Part shown: positions 8,101 to 14,682 of the stretch, in pieces | Position numbering within the stretch: the first letter of the stretch is position 1 | Layout of the letters: each line of letters opens with the position of its first letter | Origin: CAIUVD01 sp044338255 | GTDB taxonomy: Bacteria > Planctomycetota > UBA11346 | DNA length: 20,149 bases | Direction of reading: 5' to 3' | Assembly (NCBI GenBank): GCA_044338255.1 | Contig: JBIILZ010000072.1 | Span: forward strand, 1-20,149 | The notes under the pieces: model-generated | The model's input: the letters and a program-made list of their open reading frames with translations, nothing else | Told to the model about the DNA's origin: nothing | The model's database searches: none | Made by a program: the position numbers and the translations under genes

Positions 8101-8920
8101 TCTCTTTGAGGAAGACCTTCAGCCAATCGTTGGCGAGGGTCACCGTGCGCTGATCGATGCCGAAATCCTTGCCGCGGGAGACGGTCTCGCGCAAGGCGGT
8201 GTAGGCGGTGTAGACCGGCCTGATCGCATCATAGCGCAACATCGTCGATTTGCGCAGGGCTTCCACGGTTTTAGGATCGTTTTCGGGGCCGCTCAGACCG
8301 AAGTCATCGCCGTCTTTGTTGGCCTTGACCTTGGCCAGGCATTTCTTCCATTCCTTGTCAGTCGCCGCCAACAGGGCCACGATCTGCGCCTGGGCGATGG
8401 CGACGCGTTCGGCCGCGCGCGGGGCCACCGGCGGGGCTTCATCGGGATGCAGGAAGGCCGCGAGATCCTTGACCATGGCGGTGGCCGGACTGCCGGCGCT
8501 GGCCAGCAATTGGGCTACCGGCTCGGGCAGTTTTCCGGCCTCTTCGGCGACATCGAGCTCGGTCCGCAGGTTGGTCGCGAGCTTATCCAGCTCGGCGATC
8601 TTCGCCGGTTCGAGGGTCCCGGCCTTGGCCTTCACCGCCGCATACCAGGTCAGGGCCTTGCGGAACCAGGCATCATCCGGGTAATCGTGGGTGGCAAACT
8701 CGGCCTGCTGGCGGACGCCGGTGAGGCGGAAGTCGCGCTCGAGGACCGCGGTCAGCGCCTGGAAATGCTGGTCACGCTCTTCGGCGGTAGCCGCTTGCAG
8801 CGTACCGCCGGTGCCCGCCCCGCTCATCAGCGCCAAGGCCAATAAGGTCGGGGACACCAGAGGTCCAAGGCTCCAGCGAGAAGCGCAACGGAGGGATGAC
8901 GGCAGGTAACGGAGGAACAT
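5126..8920 (-). CDS. Large secreted helical-repeat protein with Ala-Pro tail
   Basis: A 1264-residue protein of unknown function and the first gene of the three-gene operon. The N-terminus has basic residues and a hydrophobic stretch (about 20-44, LVSPTLLALALMSGAGTGG then LQAAT), consistent with a signal peptide. Most of the chain is charged, Ala/Leu-rich alpha-helical solenoid; the clearest TPR-like unit is GYREIGKASLARTMYSELYA near residue 1070. A short beta-rich segment (about 1170-1240, including LPDGSVTTIFVPVD) precedes the C-terminus: eight Ala-Pro pairs (about 1243-1258), then VPEKKP. Such tails usually act as rigid spacers or wall/periplasm spanners. The ATG has AAGG 10 bp upstream. 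The gene overlaps the next by 4 bp. No membrane segment is visible after the signal peptide. Confidence 0.85.
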   Translation of the reverse strand: MFLRYLPSSLRCASRWSLGPLVSPTLLALALMSGAGTGGTLQAATAEERDQHFQALTAVLERDFRLTGVRQQAEFATHDYPDDAWFRKALTWYAAVKAKAGTLEPAKIAELDKLATNLRTELDVAEEAGKLPEPVAQLLASAGSPATAMVKDLAAFLHPDEAPPVAPRAAERVAIAQAQIVALLAATDKEWKKCLAKVKANKDGDDFGLSGPENDPKTVEALRKSTMLRYDAIRPVYTAYTALRETVSRGKDFGIDQRTVTLANDWLKVFLKENIAALSDWEYTYGDFFPYLKAYADIVMLEAVRQRTPNQKLEDLEGSLEAVNALDTKKLKATADREDLIQLQMRCWTALLRTRLELAAAETDTAKSTLHLEKGLEFFRQYRDIFKGQKEMTPSASDVHRAHYAGPLWLVAARLNLAKGDSGAATALLGEVAANKKIIASEHARGWLLKAAGGGASSGAGEWGKPTSPLEPAQALNIAKALRNEAKSSVDEKAKRGQWLSAATQLRAGILGVNGAYSDQFVEYGPEVYNLYATCLANLELRYHAALVAQEGLRAVASRIAKENNPWKKGTAWTDAGKQVPLLAKNAMTFANALANRAKGGAVGSVQSEVIELVQKLVPELAGKTADETLVVNAISDGEYERAIQLSKDYLRKYPTEQPKVYSWMVAAYSAWYDEAKKNKDEAKAKQVSADMQSATVVMEQEAKAELAKILTPERTRDWMRVMSTVQAAKLSSLMANEQYLAVLTTYNADFWKNPPADEELRARLLRGMCTAVNGAEAARVKDAKAKADPQSLIAAWPNYASAYAAYKRYLPSIKDPVLLERTQRFGKNMAGGMNTVVFLADALSKAKDAPAELSDILKQARRAFADLYEPVIKETDKANTIQFVADTLWTLDEHPRSVRLYELFQKAIEADKDLQAFIMEPKPVLDAVQESVGSRPELSADWLKVRDLIEDKPELADLIKQGAPSSQYGEAKRNFSDAFVGLEAFRAKAEGLKVKIGPEGWAKGEAAMNELKRLLTAAVQKVSIKAKLAMGYREIGKASLARTMYSELYAYEPENPAYAAAYVDIVLDEIKSGSGSVKKDDIDRARGIARSIRNDAGMNQDLLWQASVQVMELSLALGDAATVNDALKFAAVNQSGPTSDLVQPQVMPDERQSGDDKRVKRARNALAVELANRYLALFKGNGVTVPLPLRQDQVTLPDGSVTTIFVPVDAPKFEAQAVTNRDDVEVVVIVEQGTSAVKTADAPAPAPAPAPAPAPAPVPEKKP
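5146..5193. repeat. In-frame hexamer repeat CTGGGG x8
   Basis: Eight perfect CTGGGG units on the plus strand encode (Ala-Pro)8 on the minus strand, near the C-terminus of the 1264-aa protein. As a 6-bp unit it can change copy number by slippage without shifting the frame. The plus strand has eight GGGG runs with 2-base CT loops, a G-quadruplex pattern. Confidence 0.97.
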
Positions 8921-9027
8921 GAGCAGCGATCCTTCGCCGAAGAGGCGGATGCGACCTTGGAAGACGCGCTCCCGAGGTCAACCCGACAAACGTCGGTCGG
9001 TCCTCAAGGTTCGTGCCACAGGATGTA

Positions 9028-9498
9028 TTAATTATGTGGTTGAGAACGCGACCACATCATGATATCGCTAGCAGGCGGGGTGAATCCGGCAGCTACCAGA
9101 CGCACCGTCAGTTGTCCCCGGTGATAGGCGGCATGGTGGGTTACATGCTGGAGGATGTCGCTTAAACGGTCGGTTTGCGACTTCCCCTTGGTATCGGTGA
9201 ACTGAACACTGCGATCGAGCTCCTTTTCAGGCAGATCCTCGAGCAGATGCCCCCAGCGGCGTTCGAGTTCATGGACCAGCTCGACCGATTCCGGGACGCT
9301 CAGCACCGACCACAGGGCCAAGGGCGAGCGGACTTCGTTGAGGATCCGTTCGAGCCACATGCGCTGGGACAGCAGCAGATGCGACCACGTCGAAAGAATT
9401 TCATGTTGCAGGGGCAAATCGGCGAAGACGTCGAGCAGACGGCGATTGGCCCAGGCATCATAAGCGAAGGTGTGACGGAGTGTGGCGAGACGACCCAT
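9028..9498 (-). CDS. DinB family protein
   Basis: This 156-residue protein has the DinB/YfiT four-helix layout. An early DAWANRRLLDVF segment is followed by a helix with a metal-site type His (TWSHLLLSQRMWLERIL), and a late HVTHHAAYHRGQLTVRL supplies the other His residues. It ends in the common GFTPPASDIMMW sequence. DinB-fold proteins include metal-dependent thiol transferases and damage-inducible proteins of unknown role; the exact reaction cannot be told here. I chose the ATG at 9496-9498 because MGRLATLRHTFAYDAWANR matches the usual family N-terminus and length. An alternative ATG at 9669 would add 57 residues encoded by the 12-bp repeat and overlap the upstream nifU-like gene. Neither start has a good Shine-Dalgarno. 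Confidence 0.85.
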   Translation of the reverse strand: MGRLATLRHTFAYDAWANRRLLDVFADLPLQHEILSTWSHLLLSQRMWLERILNEVRSPLALWSVLSVPESVELVHELERRWGHLLEDLPEKELDRSVQFTDTKGKSQTDRLSDILQHVTHHAAYHRGQLTVRLVAAGFTPPASDIMMWSRSQPHN

Positions 9499-9545
9499 GG
9501 TTAACAGCGTGCCGTGGTCCACGTCGCATGGCAATGACTGATCAA

Positions 9546-9570
9546 CCCGATGAAGACAACCTTCATCGGG
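9546..9570 (-). terminator. Perfect 10-bp hairpin after nifU-like gene
   Basis: CCCGATGAAG (9546-9555) and CTTCATCGGG (9561-9570) pair perfectly around a 5-base loop. It lies between the nifU-like stop and the dinB start. On the minus strand only TT follows, so it is a weak terminator candidate or an RNA-stabilising/processing hairpin. A second small inverted repeat, CCGCTC/GAGCGG (9571-9586), abuts it. Confidence 0.4.
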
Positions 9571-9580
9571 CCGCTCTTTA

Positions 9581-9640
9581 GAGCGGACTTCAGAGCGGAA
9601 TTCAGAGCGGAATTCAGAGCCGACTTCAGAGCCGACTTCA
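9581..9640. repeat. 12-bp direct repeat x5 carrying in-frame stops
   Basis: Five units, plus-strand form GAGCSGAMTTCA, run from 9581 to 9640 in two pairs of identical neighbours and one single variant. Read on the minus strand in the nifU-like frame, every unit starts with TGA; the first is the real stop codon. In another frame the repeat encodes SEVGSEVGSEFRSEFR, the optional N-terminal extension of DinB. Confidence 0.93.
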
Positions 9641-10369
9641 GAGAGGGAAGGGCGCGGCGGCTTCCTCATCCATGCCCGACACGTGCACCGCCAGCTTCGC
9701 CGCCAGATGGTTGTTCAGCGAATCGGTGATGAATTGCAGCGTGCCGCCGACCGACGACGAACACGAACCGCAGGCGCCATGGTATTGCACGAAGAGGTCG
9801 TCGTTCTTGAGATCGACCAAGTCGAGTCCACCGCCATCGCTGGCCAAGGCCGGGCGGACGTGCTGATCGAGCACCGCCTCGATGCGTTTGACGCGCTCGA
9901 AAAGCCCGCATTCAGCGAAGGGTTTGAGATCCTTGACGGTCACCGGCGCCGGCTGCTGCCACCGTTCGGCGGCCTTGCGCAGGACGTAGAACGGAGTGTC
10001 GGCATCCAAGGCCAGGGCCATCGCCGGTTCGCTCTCGGCACCGCGCAGATGCGCCTCGACCAACCGCGGACTGACCGTGGCCGCCTCGGCGATGGACTTG
10101 CCGATCACCAGTTCGCACATCACATCGTAGGCCGCCAGGAGTTCACCGCTGGCGCTCGAGCGGAAGCGTGCGTCCTTGACCACTCCCTGCGGATCGACGA
10201 CCAGGAACAGATTGATGTGGTCCGGAGCATTCTGCGCCCCGTGTTCGGTGGCGATCAGCCGACAGCCCCGCGCCTGGGCATTGGCCTCGGTGAAATCACC
10301 ACGGTAACTCACCGACTTCAGGCGAGCAGCAACCGCTGGGGAAACATGGGCGACATCGGTGACCGTCAC
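9638..10369 (-). CDS. NifU-like protein, IscU-like domain without scaffold cysteines
   Basis: A 243-residue two-domain protein. The C-terminal NifU domain (about 155-235) has ASDGGGLDLVDL and the cysteine pair CGSC (residues 200-203), which binds or transfers a [4Fe-4S] cluster. The N-terminal part (about 20-135) is recognisably IscU/NifU-N: ARGCRLIATEHGA, VDPQGVVKDARFRS and DVMCELVIGKSIAEA align with the NifU family. The three cluster-ligand cysteines are replaced: SCGD became NAPD, FGCGTA became SASGEL, and HCSVM became EPAMA. This half probably cannot build clusters and may serve binding or dimerisation. The GTG at 10367-10369 is preferred because GGAG sits 7 bp upstream; a TTG at 10414 is an in-frame alternative. 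The gene is upstream of dinB and divergent from the ABC exporter gene. Confidence 0.85.
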   Translation of the reverse strand: MTVTDVAHVSPAVAARLKSVSYRGDFTEANAQARGCRLIATEHGAQNAPDHINLFLVVDPQGVVKDARFRSSASGELLAAYDVMCELVIGKSIAEAATVSPRLVEAHLRGAESEPAMALALDADTPFYVLRKAAERWQQPAPVTVKDLKPFAECGLFERVKRIEAVLDQHVRPALASDGGGLDLVDLKNDDLFVQYHGACGSCSSSVGGTLQFITDSLNNHLAAKLAVHVSGMDEEAAAPFPL

Positions 10370-10376
10370 AGGAGGA

Positions 10377-10380
10377 CTCC
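10377..10380 (-). promoter_or_regulatory. Shine-Dalgarno deciding the nifU-like start
   Basis: GGAG on the minus strand lies 7 bp before the GTG at 10367-10369. The upstream in-frame TTG (10412-10414) has no comparable site, so the GTG start is favoured. Confidence 0.6.
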
Positions 10381-10588
10381 GGAGATGATCATCACGCTCG
10401 GCGGATGACGACAACCATCAGCCGCCGGCCGCGACCATCGTGGCCTAGAATCTATCAATCCAATGGTAGGAACCCTTCTGCGACCCGCGTCTCCGACAGG
10501 CTCCCAGGGCACCTCGCTGGCCGTGACAACAAACCGCCTACAAAAAAGATTATCGTTTATCCATCCACCGATAAAAGTCCGCCCACGC

Positions 10589-12388
10589 ATGTCCGACCAC
10601 TCGTCTGCCCAATGGCCCCTGCTTTCACGCATCACACGACAGGGATGGGAGTACCGCTGGCTGGCTGGCCTGATGCTGATGACCACCGCCGCAGTCACGG
10701 CGCTGACCGGCTTCCAGGGCAAGCTGTTCAAAGACCTGCTCGATGCGCTGACGGCGGTGCAGCATAGCGGCAGCGTTGAAGCAACGACCGCCGCCACCGG
10801 TGAAGTCCAACGCGTGGCGCTGATCATGCTCGCCTTGGCCATACCCCTGGGCCTGTTGTCCTACAGCGCCTGGCTTACCGGCCAGTACCTCGCCAACCGC
10901 TGCATGCGCGACCTACGCTCACGCTTCGTCGCCCATTTGGTGCGCCTCGACCTGGCCTTTCACGGTGAACTGGCGCGCGGCGAGCTGCTGTCACGGGTCA
11001 CCGCCGACCTCGATCGTCTGTATTCGGTGCAGTCGATGCTGTTCGGCAAATTCATCCAGCGCCCGGCTCTCGCCCTGGGCTACATCGCCGCGGTATTCTG
11101 GGCCTCGTGGCAAATCGGCCTGGCGGTGTTCATCGTCCTGGTGCCGATCGGCGCGATCATCGCCCGCATCCTGCGTAAAACCCGGCATCGCTCGCAACGC
11201 GCCCAAGAGACCCTCGCCACCACGCTGATCGCTTTCGAGCAGATCACCGGCGGCATCCGCGTCATCAAGACCATGGGCTCGACCGAGCGCGAAGTCGCGC
11301 GCTACAGCGGCCTGAACGAGGATCTCTATGGCGACCGCCAGCGCGTGGCGCGGGCCCGCGCGCAATCCGAGGGCATCACCCAGGGCTCGGTGCTGCTGAT
11401 GGCCGGCGGGGCGATGTTCCTGGCTTCGCTGCTGTTCATCCGCGGCTGGATCACCCCCAGCGATCTGCTGGTGTCGCTGACCTTCGTTGGCCTGCTCATC
11501 GGTGCCCTGCGTGAACTCCAGAAAGTCTGGGGTGACATCCAGGAGAACCTCCCCGCCGCCGAGCGCGTATACGCCATCCTCGATCGCCAGCCGACCCTCG
11601 TCGATCGTCCGCAGGCGCCGGCCCTCGCCGCCCCACAGCGCGCCATCCATCTGGAAGACGTCAGCTTCCGCTATGCCGCCAACAGCGAGGCGGTGATCGA
11701 GCACATCGATCTGATGATTCCCGTCGGGCGGACCACTGCCCTGGTCGGACCATCGGGGGGCGGCAAGAGCACCATCCTCGATCTCATCCCCCGCCTGCGC
11801 GACGTCAGCGGTGGACGCATTACCTGGGACGGCGCCGACATTCGCGAGGTCCAGGCCGACAGCCTAATCCGCCACGTGGCCATCGTCAGCCAGGACTCCT
11901 TCCTCTTCAACGACACCGTGCGCGCCAACATCCGCTACGGCAAACCTGGCGCTTCCGATGCCGAGGTCGAACAGGCCGCGCGCCGCGCGCATGTCCACGA
12001 TGCCATCCTCAGCCTCGAAGGTGGCCAAGGTTATGACACCGTCGTCGGCGATCGCGGCGGACGCCTGTCAGGCGGTCAACGCCAGCGCGTGGCGATTGCG
12101 CGCGCCCTGCTGCGCGATGCCCCGATCCTGCTGCTCGACGAGCCGACCAGCGCCCTCGATGCGACCAGCGAGCAGCATGTGCAAGAGGCCCTCGATGAGC
12201 TGATGAAGAACCGCACGACGGTGGTCATCGCCCATCGCCTAGCGACGGTCCAGCACGCCGATTGCATCCATGTTATCGGCAAACGCGGACCCGGCCCCTC
12301 GCAGGTGCTGGAATCGGGCACGCATGCGGAACTGGTGGCAAAAAACGGAGAATATGCGGAATTAGTGCGACTGCAGCAGTTGGGGTAG
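10589..12388 (+). CDS. MsbA-like ABC exporter (fused membrane and ATPase domains)
   Basis: A 599-residue half-transporter of the type that works as a homodimer in the inner membrane. Membrane helices include WLAGLMLMTTAAVTALTGF (about 24-43), ALIMLALAIPLGLLSYSAWL, ALGYIAAVFWASWQIGLAVF and a pair near 265-315. The ATPase domain has Walker A GPSGGGKST (387-395), signature LSGGQ (493-497), Walker B ILLLDEP (513-519, catalytic E518) and the switch His549 in AHRLATVQHAD. All catalytic residues are present. The sequence resembles MsbA and related lipid A/glycolipid or multidrug exporters. The neighbouring glycosyltransferases favour an envelope-lipid substrate, but specificity cannot be read from sequence. 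I chose the ATG at 10589 because MSDHSSAQWPLL leads directly into the first helix; an upstream ATG at 10463 would add 42 low-quality residues. No clear Shine-Dalgarno is present. Confidence 0.92.
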   Translation: MSDHSSAQWPLLSRITRQGWEYRWLAGLMLMTTAAVTALTGFQGKLFKDLLDALTAVQHSGSVEATTAATGEVQRVALIMLALAIPLGLLSYSAWLTGQYLANRCMRDLRSRFVAHLVRLDLAFHGELARGELLSRVTADLDRLYSVQSMLFGKFIQRPALALGYIAAVFWASWQIGLAVFIVLVPIGAIIARILRKTRHRSQRAQETLATTLIAFEQITGGIRVIKTMGSTEREVARYSGLNEDLYGDRQRVARARAQSEGITQGSVLLMAGGAMFLASLLFIRGWITPSDLLVSLTFVGLLIGALRELQKVWGDIQENLPAAERVYAILDRQPTLVDRPQAPALAAPQRAIHLEDVSFRYAANSEAVIEHIDLMIPVGRTTALVGPSGGGKSTILDLIPRLRDVSGGRITWDGADIREVQADSLIRHVAIVSQDSFLFNDTVRANIRYGKPGASDAEVEQAARRAHVHDAILSLEGGQGYDTVVGDRGGRLSGGQRQRVAIARALLRDAPILLLDEPTSALDATSEQHVQEALDELMKNRTTVVIAHRLATVQHADCIHVIGKRGPGPSQVLESGTHAELVAKNGEYAELVRLQQLG

Positions 12389-12392
12389 CAGA

Positions 12393-12512
12393 GGGACCAG
12401 GGACCAGAGACCAGGGACCAGAGACCAGCGACCAGAGACCAGAGACCAGAGACCAGAGACCAGAGACCCGCGACCAGCGACCAGCGACCAGCGACCAGCG
12501 ACCAACGACCAA
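12393..12512. repeat. Heptanucleotide tandem array 2 (CCAGNGA)
   Basis: CCAG or a one-base variant recurs every 7 bp from 12397 to about 12509: 17 units in perfect phase, with CCCG at 12467 and CCAA at the last two. Variants are grouped: GGGACCA and GAGACCA mixed at the left, a run of GAGACCA in the middle, then GCGACCA at the right. It fills the gap between the ABC exporter stop and the convergent GT11 gene. Long open frames across it on either strand are artefacts. Confidence 0.95.
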
Positions 12513-12575
12513 ATTGCATCCGGAACTTACCCGTCTTCATGACTGCGCTCACCGGAACCAAACAGTTATTACTGG

Positions 12576-13481
12576 TCACTGCTCGCCTTCGTTGGCGACC
12601 CGTAGCCAGCGTTCCGGGATTATATCTCGATCATCGTAGTCCGGATGGATCCACCATTGTCGGGGGGCGATGACGATTTGTTCCGAGCTACCAGCCAGCC
12701 AGGCTCCCCACCACGAAAACGTGCTGTTGGCGATGATGTGGTGACGACACAAGGTCATCAGTCGCAGATCTTCATGACCGGCATTGCGGTTATGATCGAC
12801 GAAACGCGTGTCCGCAGGCAGGTTCAATTCCGTGCGGGCTGCCTGCGGGTCGTCAGAGAAACAGAAAAAGCGCGGATGCTCGACCCGGTTGCTGATCTCC
12901 TGCACCGCCTTCTGGTAATAGGACCGGCCCAGGCTGGCGTAAATGGCGGCATTGCCGCCCGCCAAGTAATCGCCACGTCGAACATGGATGCTCACCGGAT
13001 TGGCGCAGGCGGCGATCTCCGCCGCGATCTCGGCGTTGCGGCCGCTGGGCGGCTCGCGGAAGGTCAGGTCCTGGCGGATTTCGGCGGCGTGATCCGCGAA
13101 ATAGCGCTCGCACATCCAATGGCCCTTGAGGTAGCAGGGCGTGCTTGCCGCCACCACCTGCGGTTCGAAACGCCAACCGCTCTCGCGGACATAGCCGGGA
13201 TTGCGCGCCAGACCCAGCGAGCGCCGCACATGAAACCATTCACGACTGAGCTTGCTCTCGCCAAAGCCACGAATCCGGCGGACCACGCCGGCATCGGCAT
13301 AACCTGCCCGCAAGGTGAAGATGCCCAGGCCGAAGGGGCGATATTGTTCCGAGGCCAAGACACCGACATCCATGTGCAAGGGAGCCTGCCGCCGACAGGC
13401 CAAAGCCAGACCGCAGGCATACATGAACAGCTGATTGCCGAGCCCGCCGTAGATGCGGACGATCACTGGTTGGTCGTTCAT
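12576..13481 (-). CDS. GT11 family glycosyltransferase (alpha-1,2-fucosyltransferase-like)
   Basis: A 301-residue cytosolic or membrane-associated enzyme of CAZy family GT11, which transfers fucose from GDP-fucose, usually in alpha-1,2 linkage, to surface glycans such as O-antigen. GGLGNQLFMYA (12-22) is the family's N-terminal signature, YLKGHWMCERYF (117-128) corresponds to the conserved GYWQ-like region, HVRRGDYL (166-173) is the GDP-sugar-binding motif, and NSTFSWWGAWLAG (252-264) the C-terminal motif. Length is typical (about 280-310 aa). The gene faces the ABC exporter across the heptamer array and is divergent from the GT4 gene with 85 bp between starts, so the two may share a regulatory region. 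No Shine-Dalgarno is seen. The acceptor sugar is unknown. Confidence 0.92.
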   Translation of the reverse strand: MNDQPVIVRIYGGLGNQLFMYACGLALACRRQAPLHMDVGVLASEQYRPFGLGIFTLRAGYADAGVVRRIRGFGESKLSREWFHVRRSLGLARNPGYVRESGWRFEPQVVAASTPCYLKGHWMCERYFADHAAEIRQDLTFREPPSGRNAEIAAEIAACANPVSIHVRRGDYLAGGNAAIYASLGRSYYQKAVQEISNRVEHPRFFCFSDDPQAARTELNLPADTRFVDHNRNAGHEDLRLMTLCRHHIIANSTFSWWGAWLAGSSEQIVIAPRQWWIHPDYDDRDIIPERWLRVANEGEQ

Positions 13482-13566
13482 GGGTGCAATGGTCGCACCG
13501 ACTGGAGGCCACGGAAGTCCGTATCCCGACCGACCGACGTGCGCATTTTTCGATGGTCAAGCGCGC

Positions 13567-14682
13567 ATGATGCCTAAATTTCCCGACGTGTCCGCGTCTT
13601 CTTTGCCAACCGCGCCATTGCGCGTCTTGATGATCAACACCGAGCACGGCTGGCGTGGTGGTGAGCGGGTACTGGAATTGATCCTCGGGCACCTGCCCGC
13701 GGGCATCGCCATCACCACGGTCTGCCAACCCGGATCCGCCCTCGCCCAGCGTTTCACCACCCATGGCTACCGCATCCACCCCCTTGCCATGCGCAGTGCG
13801 TTGAACATCTCGACGCTGACCTCCTTGCGCCGCCTGGGGTGTGCGCACGACGTCGTGCACGCACAGACCTCGCACGCGCACGGCTTGGCGGTGTTAGCAC
13901 TGGCCGGCACCGGCATTCCGGTGTTGGTGACGCGCCACCTCGACTTCCCCATCGGCTTCTTCTCGAAGTGGAAATACCGGGCGGCTGATCATTTCGCCGC
14001 CGTCTCGGGACGGGTGGGCGAAACCCTGGCGGCTGCCGGAGTCGCGCCGCAGCGCATCACCGTCATCCGCAATGGCGTTGAAATCTCGGACGCAGACCGC
14101 GATGGCGGAGGCCGTCAGGAATTACGTACGCAGCTGGGCATTCCGTCAGAGGCCATCGTCGCCATGTCCGTGGGCCAGCTCACCGAACAGAAGGATCCGC
14201 ACCTGCTCCTGGATGCCTGGGCCACGGCCACGCAGGAGCTCCCCAAGGCCTGGCTGGTGCTGGTAGGCACAGGCGACCTTGAGGCATCTCTGCGTGCACG
14301 GGCCGTGCCGCGGGTGGTCTTCGCTGGCTTTCGCAACGATGTCACGGCGTTGCTGCGGATGGCCGATCTGTTCGTCCTCGCCTCGCGCAACGAAGGCCTG
14401 CCACTGGCGGTCTGCGAAGCCCTGGTCGCCGGCCTGCCGGTAGTTGCCACCCGCGCCGGCGGAACCCCCGAGGTCGTCCACGATGGCGACGACGGCCTGC
14501 TGGTCGCGATTGGTGATCGCGCAGGTTTGACCAGCGCCTTGCGACGACTGCTCACCGATGAATCCGAACGGCGCTCCTTCGGCCACGCCGCCCGCACCCG
14601 TGCCGCCCGCGAGCTGGGAGCCGGGCCGATGGCAACCGCCTATGCGGCGCTGTATCGGCGGCTGCTCAAGGTCCGCCCATGA
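13567..14682 (+). CDS. GT4 family glycosyltransferase
   Basis: A 371-residue GT-B fold glycosyltransferase. The N-terminal domain starts LRVLMINTEHGWRGGERV (18-35) with the glycine-rich loop typical of GT4 enzymes. AAVSGRVGETLAAAGV and ITVIRNGVE mark the interdomain region, and SVGQLTEQKDP begins the nucleotide-sugar domain. The E-x7-E motif is E276/E284 in NEGLPLAVCEAL, followed by GLPVVATRAGGTPEVV. Such enzymes add a hexose, heptose or similar sugar to a lipid-linked or LPS acceptor on the cytosolic face of the membrane. Two adjacent ATGs (13567 and 13570) are possible starts; more upstream starts would run into the divergent GT11 gene. It overlaps the next glycosyltransferase by 4 bp (ATGA), indicating an operon. 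Confidence 0.9.
   Translation: MMPKFPDVSASSLPTAPLRVLMINTEHGWRGGERVLELILGHLPAGIAITTVCQPGSALAQRFTTHGYRIHPLAMRSALNISTLTSLRRLGCAHDVVHAQTSHAHGLAVLALAGTGIPVLVTRHLDFPIGFFSKWKYRAADHFAAVSGRVGETLAAAGVAPQRITVIRNGVEISDADRDGGGRQELRTQLGIPSEAIVAMSVGQLTEQKDPHLLLDAWATATQELPKAWLVLVGTGDLEASLRARAVPRVVFAGFRNDVTALLRMADLFVLASRNEGLPLAVCEALVAGLPVVATRAGGTPEVVHDGDDGLLVAIGDRAGLTSALRRLLTDESERRSFGHAARTRAARELGAGPMATAYAALYRRLLKVRP

Noticed and set aside
5516..8845. A 1109-codon open frame on the plus strand opposite the 1264-aa gene
   Set aside because: It is a high-GC antisense shadow, rich in Gly/Leu/Arg/His with no domain. The minus-strand gene has a signal peptide, a ribosome site and operon coupling. The long plus-strand frames at 3450-5084 and opposite gyrB (17333-19420) are rejected for the same reason.
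8983..8996. CCGAC-AAAC-GTCGG hairpin upstream of the TPR operon
   Set aside because: A 5-bp stem with no U-tract is too weak to call.
9028..9669. The long form of DinB starting at 9669
   Set aside because: The extra 57 residues are low-complexity, repeat-coded, and overlap the nifU-like gene; the family N-terminus begins at the ATG at 9498.
10523..10553. Promoter for the ABC exporter: GTGACA and GATTAT
   Set aside because: The spacing is 19 bp and the -10 match is only 4 of 6; not distinguishable from chance.
12076..12639. Open frames on both strands across heptamer array 2, encoding repeats such as LWSLVSG
   Set aside because: A 7-bp unit without stops keeps several frames open; the peptides are repeat translations with no family resemblance, and they overlap the real exporter and GT11 genes. 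The same holds for frames across arrays 1 and 3 (2611-3102, 19632-19967).
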